Shown: positions 4,916 through 7,727 of the stretch, in pieces
Numbering within the stretch: position 1 is the stretch's first letter
Layout: every line of letters begins with the position of its first letter
From: Sphingomonas sp.
GTDB taxonomy: Bacteria; Pseudomonadota; Alphaproteobacteria; Sphingomonadales; Sphingomonadaceae
NCBI GenBank assembly: GCA_030146605.1
Contig: JASLBO010000284.1
Span: forward strand, 1 to 7,727
Length of the DNA stretch: 7,727 nt
Direction: 5' to 3'
The notes under the pieces: generated by a model
Databases searched by the model: none
What the model was told of the DNA's origin: nothing
What the model saw: the letters and a program-made list of their open reading frames with translations, nothing else
Made by a program: the position numbers and the translations under genes

Positions 4916-4922
4916 TTAATCG

Positions 4923-4927
4923 CCTTT
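4923..4927 (-). promoter_or_regulatory. Ribosome binding site supporting the TTG start of folB
   Basis: AAAGG on the minus strand lies seven bases before the TTG at 4915. The TAA immediately before that TTG excludes any longer form. Confidence 0.55.
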
Positions 4928-5028
4928 CGTGAAATCCCGGCCCCCTTAGCAGAAGCCGCCGGACAGGGAAGTGCGCGGCCCTTGGCCATTAATCCTTGCG
5001 TGCCTGCGCATCGGCGCTAAAGCGCGCG

Positions 5029-5047
5029 CCCCGGCACCGTGCCCGGG
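5029..5047. repeat. 19-bp imperfect palindrome upstream of the acetyltransferase gene
   Basis: The sequence is symmetric about base 5038: GGCAC/GTGCC inner arms and CCC/GGG outer arms, with one C-C mismatch on each side between them. It lies 22 bases before the GTG start in a GC-rich stretch. It could be an operator or a leader hairpin; GC-rich composition makes chance occurrence fairly likely. Confidence 0.3.
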
Positions 5048-5069
5048 AGTTTGCGAAGGTAGGGAACAG

Positions 5070-5591
5070 GTGATCGCATTGGTGCCGCTGGATGCTGTCG
5101 ACCCCGAGGCCGTGGAGGCGCTGCTCGATCGCGCCTTTGGCCCGGAACGACGCACGCGCACCGCCTATCGCGTCCGCAGCGGCACCCTGCCCGTCCCCGA
5201 ACTGAGCTTCGCGGCGCTCGATGCCGAGGGGAGGCTGATCGGCGCGATCCAGTGCTGGCCGGTCGCGCTCGCCTGCGATGCGGGCGCCGCCGTGCCGCTG
5301 GTCATGGTCGGCCCGGTGGCGGTCGAGCCCGACCGCCAGCAAGGCGGCATCGGCCGCGCGCTGATGGAGCGCATGCTCGATGCGATCCCCGGCTGCGCCG
5401 CTCCAGGCTGCGGCGCGCTCATGCTGATCGGCGATCCCGAATATTATGGCCGGTTCTTCGGCTTCACCGCGGATCGGACCGCCGCCTGGCGGTTGCCCGG
5501 CCCGTTCGAACCGCGCCGCCTGCTCGCGCGCGGCGATTCGGTCCCTGATTGCGCAGGCGTGCTCGGCCCGCGCCTGCGGCAGCCGGCTTGA
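5070..5591 (+). CDS. GNAT-family N-acetyltransferase, YhbS-like
   Basis: A 173-residue protein that transfers an acetyl group from acetyl-CoA to an unknown amine. The central strand VGPVAVEP is followed by RQQGGIGRAL (89-98), which fits the acetyl-CoA pyrophosphate loop (Q/R-x-x-G-x-G/A, motif A). Further on, MLIGDPEYYGRFFGF (118-132) matches the G-D-x-x-Y-Y-x-R-F-G-F motif of YhbS-type predicted acetyltransferases (COG3153). The start is placed at GTG 5070 because AGGG lies five bases upstream and the fold begins there. A longer in-frame reading from 4971 would add 33 residues rich in Ala, Pro and Cys that do not look like protein of this family. The substrate cannot be predicted. It is transcribed away from folB and toward the DUF1285 gene, 31 bases ahead, possibly in one transcript. 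Confidence 0.85.
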   Translation: MIALVPLDAVDPEAVEALLDRAFGPERRTRTAYRVRSGTLPVPELSFAALDAEGRLIGAIQCWPVALACDAGAAVPLVMVGPVAVEPDRQQGGIGRALMERMLDAIPGCAAPGCGALMLIGDPEYYGRFFGFTADRTAAWRLPGPFEPRRLLARGDSVPDCAGVLGPRLRQPA

Positions 5592-5622
5592 GGGGGCGCC
5601 CGCGCTCGCCTAACGAGTCCTG

Positions 5623-6189
5623 ATGCCCGCGCCCTTCCCCCCCGATCTCGCCAGCCTGTCGCTCGCCGAGATCGCCCGCCTCGCCGAAGAGAGCCGGCTC
5701 CCGCCCGTCGAGAGCTGGAACCCCGAGCATTGCGGGGACAGCGAGATGCGAATCGCGCGGGACGGGACCTGGTATCATCAGGGCTCGCCGATCGGCCGCG
5801 CGCCGATGGTGCGTCTGTTCTCGACGATCCTGCGCCGCGAACCCAACGGGCGATTCGTCCTCGTCACGCCGGTCGAGAAGCTGGATATCGAAGTGGAGGA
5901 CGCGCCCTTCACGGCAGTCGAGATGAAAGCCGAGGGCGAAGGCGAAACGATGCGGCTGGCCTTCCGGCTCAACACCGGCGACCTGCTCACCGCCGGCCCC
6001 GAGCACGCGCTGCGCTTCGAGGAGCGCGACGACGGCCCTCGCCCCTATCTCAATGTCCGGGGCGGGCTCGAGGCGCTGATCGCCCGGCCGGTCTATTACG
6101 AACTCGCCGAGATCGCGCTCGCCAATGGCAGCACGCCACCCGGAATATGGAGCAACGGCGCCTTCTTCGCGCTCGAGCCGCAGCCATGA
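5623..6189 (+). CDS. DUF1285 domain protein
   Basis: A 188-residue soluble protein that matches DUF1285: RIARDGTWYHQGSPIGR (43-59), then MVRLFSTILRRE, LVTPVEK (80-86) and VEDAPF (91-96) are the recognisable family blocks. The family is widespread in proteobacteria and its biochemical role is unknown. The ATG at 5623 follows a weak ribosome site (AACGAG, five bases before the ATG). Its stop overlaps the start of the Nudix gene in an ATGA, so the two are translationally coupled. Conservation of this gene next to a CoA pyrophosphatase and the CCA-adding enzyme in alphaproteobacteria is recalled from general knowledge; a functional link is only an inference. Confidence 0.88.
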   Translation: MPAPFPPDLASLSLAEIARLAEESRLPPVESWNPEHCGDSEMRIARDGTWYHQGSPIGRAPMVRLFSTILRREPNGRFVLVTPVEKLDIEVEDAPFTAVEMKAEGEGETMRLAFRLNTGDLLTAGPEHALRFEERDDGPRPYLNVRGGLEALIARPVYYELAEIALANGSTPPGIWSNGAFFALEPQP

Positions 6190-6776
6190 ATCTCGCCGGG
6201 CGGCTGCGTATCGCGCTGGAGAGCTCGCATGAAACCATCCTCCTCGCCGGCGATCATTTCGATTTCGACCCCGCTGTGGCCGGCAATCCGGCGGCGGTGC
6301 TCGTCGCGCTGACCGATCGCGCCGAGCCCGGCGTGATCCTCACCCAACGCACCGAAACGCTGCGCCGCCACCCGGGACAGGTCGCCTTTCCCGGCGGCCG
6401 GATCGACCCCGGGGACGACGGCCCGATCGGCGCGGCCCTGCGCGAGGCGGAGGAGGAAATCGCCCTTCCCGCCTCCGCGGTCGAGGTGGTCGGCACTGCC
6501 GATCTGTATCGCACCGTCACCGGCTATGAAGTCACTCCGGTGATCGGCGTCGTTCCGCCGGATCTCACCCTGGTGCCGGCCGAAGCCGAAGTGGCGGCGG
6601 TCTTCGAGGTGCCCCTCGCCTTCCTGCTCGACGCAGCGAACCATGTCGCGGCCACCGCGCACTATCAGGGCCAGGAGCGTCATTATTACGAGATCCTGTG
6701 GGGAGAGCGCCGGATCTGGGGCGCGACCGCGGCGATGATCGTCAATCTTTCGCGGAGACTTCGTTGGACCGCCTGA
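6186..6776 (+). CDS. CoA pyrophosphatase, Nudix family (NudL-like)
   Basis: A 196-residue Nudix hydrolase of the NudL/PCD1 type, which cleaves CoA and its derivatives to 3',5'-ADP and 4'-phosphopantetheine with divalent metal. The CoA-pyrophosphatase signature LTQRTETLRRHPGQVAFPGG (52-71) leads straight into the Nudix box (about 70-93), which ends REAEEEIAL with Arg86, Glu87, Glu90 and Glu91 as metal-binding residues. Asp replaces the first Glu of the consensus box, as is usual in NudL. Later blocks (TVTGYEVTPVIGVVPPDL, and IWGATAAMI near the end) also resemble E. coli NudL. The ATG overlaps the DUF1285 stop by four bases, and the end overlaps the CCA-transferase start by 13. The likely role is turnover or clean-up of CoA species. 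Confidence 0.92.
   Translation: MNLAGRLRIALESSHETILLAGDHFDFDPAVAGNPAAVLVALTDRAEPGVILTQRTETLRRHPGQVAFPGGRIDPGDDGPIGAALREAEEEIALPASAVEVVGTADLYRTVTGYEVTPVIGVVPPDLTLVPAEAEVAAVFEVPLAFLLDAANHVAATAHYQGQERHYYEILWGERRIWGATAAMIVNLSRRLRWTA
6754..6758 (+). promoter_or_regulatory. Ribosome binding site fixing the TTG start of the CCA-adding enzyme
   Basis: GGAGA lies six bases before the TTG at 6764, inside the end of the Nudix coding sequence. No ATG or GTG in this frame lies near enough to serve instead. Confidence 0.7.
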
Positions 6777-7727
6777 CTCTGCCCGCAGCCGAATGGCGCG
6801 ACCGCGAAGGCCTCGCACGGCTGGTCGAGGTGCTCGGCGATACGCGATATGTCGGCGGCTCGGTGCGCGATACCTTGCTCGGGATCGCGGTTTCCGACGT
6901 CGATCTCGCGACGCCATTGCCGCCCGAGCGTGTGGTCGAACTGCTCCGTGCGGCGGCTATAAAGGCCGTCCCGACCGGCATCGAGCACGGCACGATCACC
7001 GCGGTGCTGCCGAGCGGCCCGGTCGAAGTCACCACCTTGCGCCGCGACGTGTCGACCGATGGACGCCGTGCCACGGTGGCGTTCACCGACGATTGGCGCG
7101 AGGACGCGGCGCGGCGCGACTTCACGATGAACGCGCTTTACGCCGATCCGCGCACCGGCGAGATCTTCGACTATTTCGGCGGCATCGCCGATCTCGAGGC
7201 GCGCCACGTCCGCTTCATCGGCGACCCGCTCCAGCGCATCGCCGAGGACCATCTGCGCATCCTGCGCTTCTTTCGCTTCCTCGCGCGATTCGGCGACCAT
7301 GCCGACCCGGCCGGGCTCGACGCCTGCACTGCGCGCGCGAAGGACCTGATGGCGCTGTCGCGCGAGCGCATCCGGGACGAACTGCTCAAGCTCCTCGTCG
7401 CAGGGGACGCGGTGCAGGTGGTCGCGCTGATGCTGGCGCGCGGCATATTCGAGCCCGTGCTGCCCGAAATCACCTCCGCCGCGCGACTTGATTGGCTCGT
7501 CGCACGCGAGGCCGCCGCCGAAATCGCCTCGAACCCGATTCGCCGGCTCGCCGCATTGCTCCCGCCGGACGCCGCCCTCGCCGATCAGCTTGCCGCCCGG
7601 CTCAAGCTCTCCAAGGCCGAGCGCAAGCGCCTCGTCACCGCCGTGTCGGCGCCCGATCGTACGCCGAAGCCGCTTGCCTATCGTCTGGGCGTGGAAGGCG
7701 CGGTCGATCAGTTGCTCCTGTCCGATC
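6764..7727 (+). CDS. CCA-adding tRNA nucleotidyltransferase (3' end outside window)
   Basis: The frame runs from TTG 6764 to the window end without a stop, giving 321 residues of a protein that is normally about 390-400 long. It adds or repairs the CCA end of tRNAs using CTP and ATP (class II nucleotidyltransferase). Motifs in order are the nucleotide-binding VGGSVRD (30-36), the metal-binding Asp45 and Asp47 in SDVDLAT, TGIEHGTIT, the nucleotide-selecting region ending RRDFTMNAL (117-125), and RIAEDHLRILRFFRF (158-172). A helical, tRNA-binding C-terminal region follows. Poly(A) polymerase I shares this fold, but the motifs and the absence of a long basic tail in the visible part favour the CCA enzyme. 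The TTG start overlaps the Nudix gene by 13 bases and has GGAGA at ideal spacing, so it is probably translationally coupled. Confidence 0.93.
   Translation, partial: MDRLTLPAAEWRDREGLARLVEVLGDTRYVGGSVRDTLLGIAVSDVDLATPLPPERVVELLRAAAIKAVPTGIEHGTITAVLPSGPVEVTTLRRDVSTDGRRATVAFTDDWREDAARRDFTMNALYADPRTGEIFDYFGGIADLEARHVRFIGDPLQRIAEDHLRILRFFRFLARFGDHADPAGLDACTARAKDLMALSRERIRDELLKLLVAGDAVQVVALMLARGIFEPVLPEITSAARLDWLVAREAAAEIASNPIRRLAALLPPDAALADQLAARLKLSKAERKRLVTAVSAPDRTPKPLAYRLGVEGAVDQLLLSD

Noticed and set aside
4971..5069. Longer N terminus for the acetyltransferase
   Set aside because: The added 33 residues (Pro, Ala and Cys rich) do not fit the GNAT fold, and the GTG at 5070 has a well-placed AGGG.
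6096..6917. Long minus-strand open frame, 273 codons
   Set aside because: It is antisense to the Nudix and CCA-transferase genes, whose motifs are clear; its composition is that of a shadow frame.
6793..7491. Plus-strand open frame of 232 codons, extremely Arg-rich
   Set aside because: It is the +2 shadow of the CCA-adding enzyme, whose true frame starts at TTG 6764 and stays open to the window end.
1..7727. Searched for CRISPR arrays, tRNA and rRNA genes, transposases, integrases, toxin-antitoxin or defence genes
   Set aside because: No spaced direct repeats of CRISPR type, no tRNA-like cloverleaf noticed, and no proteins of these classes in any convincing frame.

Overview
The window is a GC-rich chromosomal segment from an alphaproteobacterium, most likely a sphingomonad (Sphingomonas or a close relative). 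The reasons are the tonB-exbB-exbD-exbD gene order, the proline-rich sphingomonad-style TonB, the DUF1285 / CoA-pyrophosphatase / CCA-transferase cluster typical of alphaproteobacteria, and the use of TTG and GTG starts. The taxon is inferred from gene content and style; no marker gene proves it. There are no rRNA or tRNA genes, insertion sequences, CRISPR arrays or phage genes, and the content looks like core genome.

Left edge (1-834): the 3' end of an unrecognised membrane-protein gene (+) meets a small secreted TPR-protein gene (-) head-on, with six bases between the two stop codons. Upstream of the TPR gene lie four [G/A]TGAC repeats spaced exactly 11 bp apart. Read on the gene's own strand this has the architecture of a PhoB (OmpR-family) binding array, and it is the least expected signal in the window.

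Energy-transduction operon (802-3444, minus strand, read right to left): tonB, exbB, exbD copy 1, exbD copy 2, then a strong intrinsic terminator with a UUCG loop. The products form the proton-driven inner-membrane motor that powers TonB-dependent outer-membrane receptors. Two non-coding stretches are structured: the exbB-exbD1 gap (a strong hairpin whose loop is complementary to a site just downstream) and the 3' UTR (three hairpins in a row, the first spanning the last stop codon).

Middle (3445-4915): a 223-bp divergent promoter region with operator-like dyads separates tonB from an exported protein of unknown function (+). That gene converges on folB (-), dihydroneopterin aldolase of folate synthesis, which uses a TTG start.

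Right side (5070-7727, plus strand): a YhbS-like GNAT acetyltransferase, then a tightly packed cluster of a DUF1285 protein, a NudL-type CoA pyrophosphatase (4-base overlap with DUF1285) and the CCA-adding tRNA nucleotidyltransferase (13-base overlap with the Nudix gene, TTG start), which runs off the window end.

I found no clearly novel multi-gene system. The points worth following up are regulatory (the 11-bp repeat array, the structured operon RNA, the dyads upstream of tonB), one unknown exported protein next to tonB, and unusual residues in this TonB and one ExbD.
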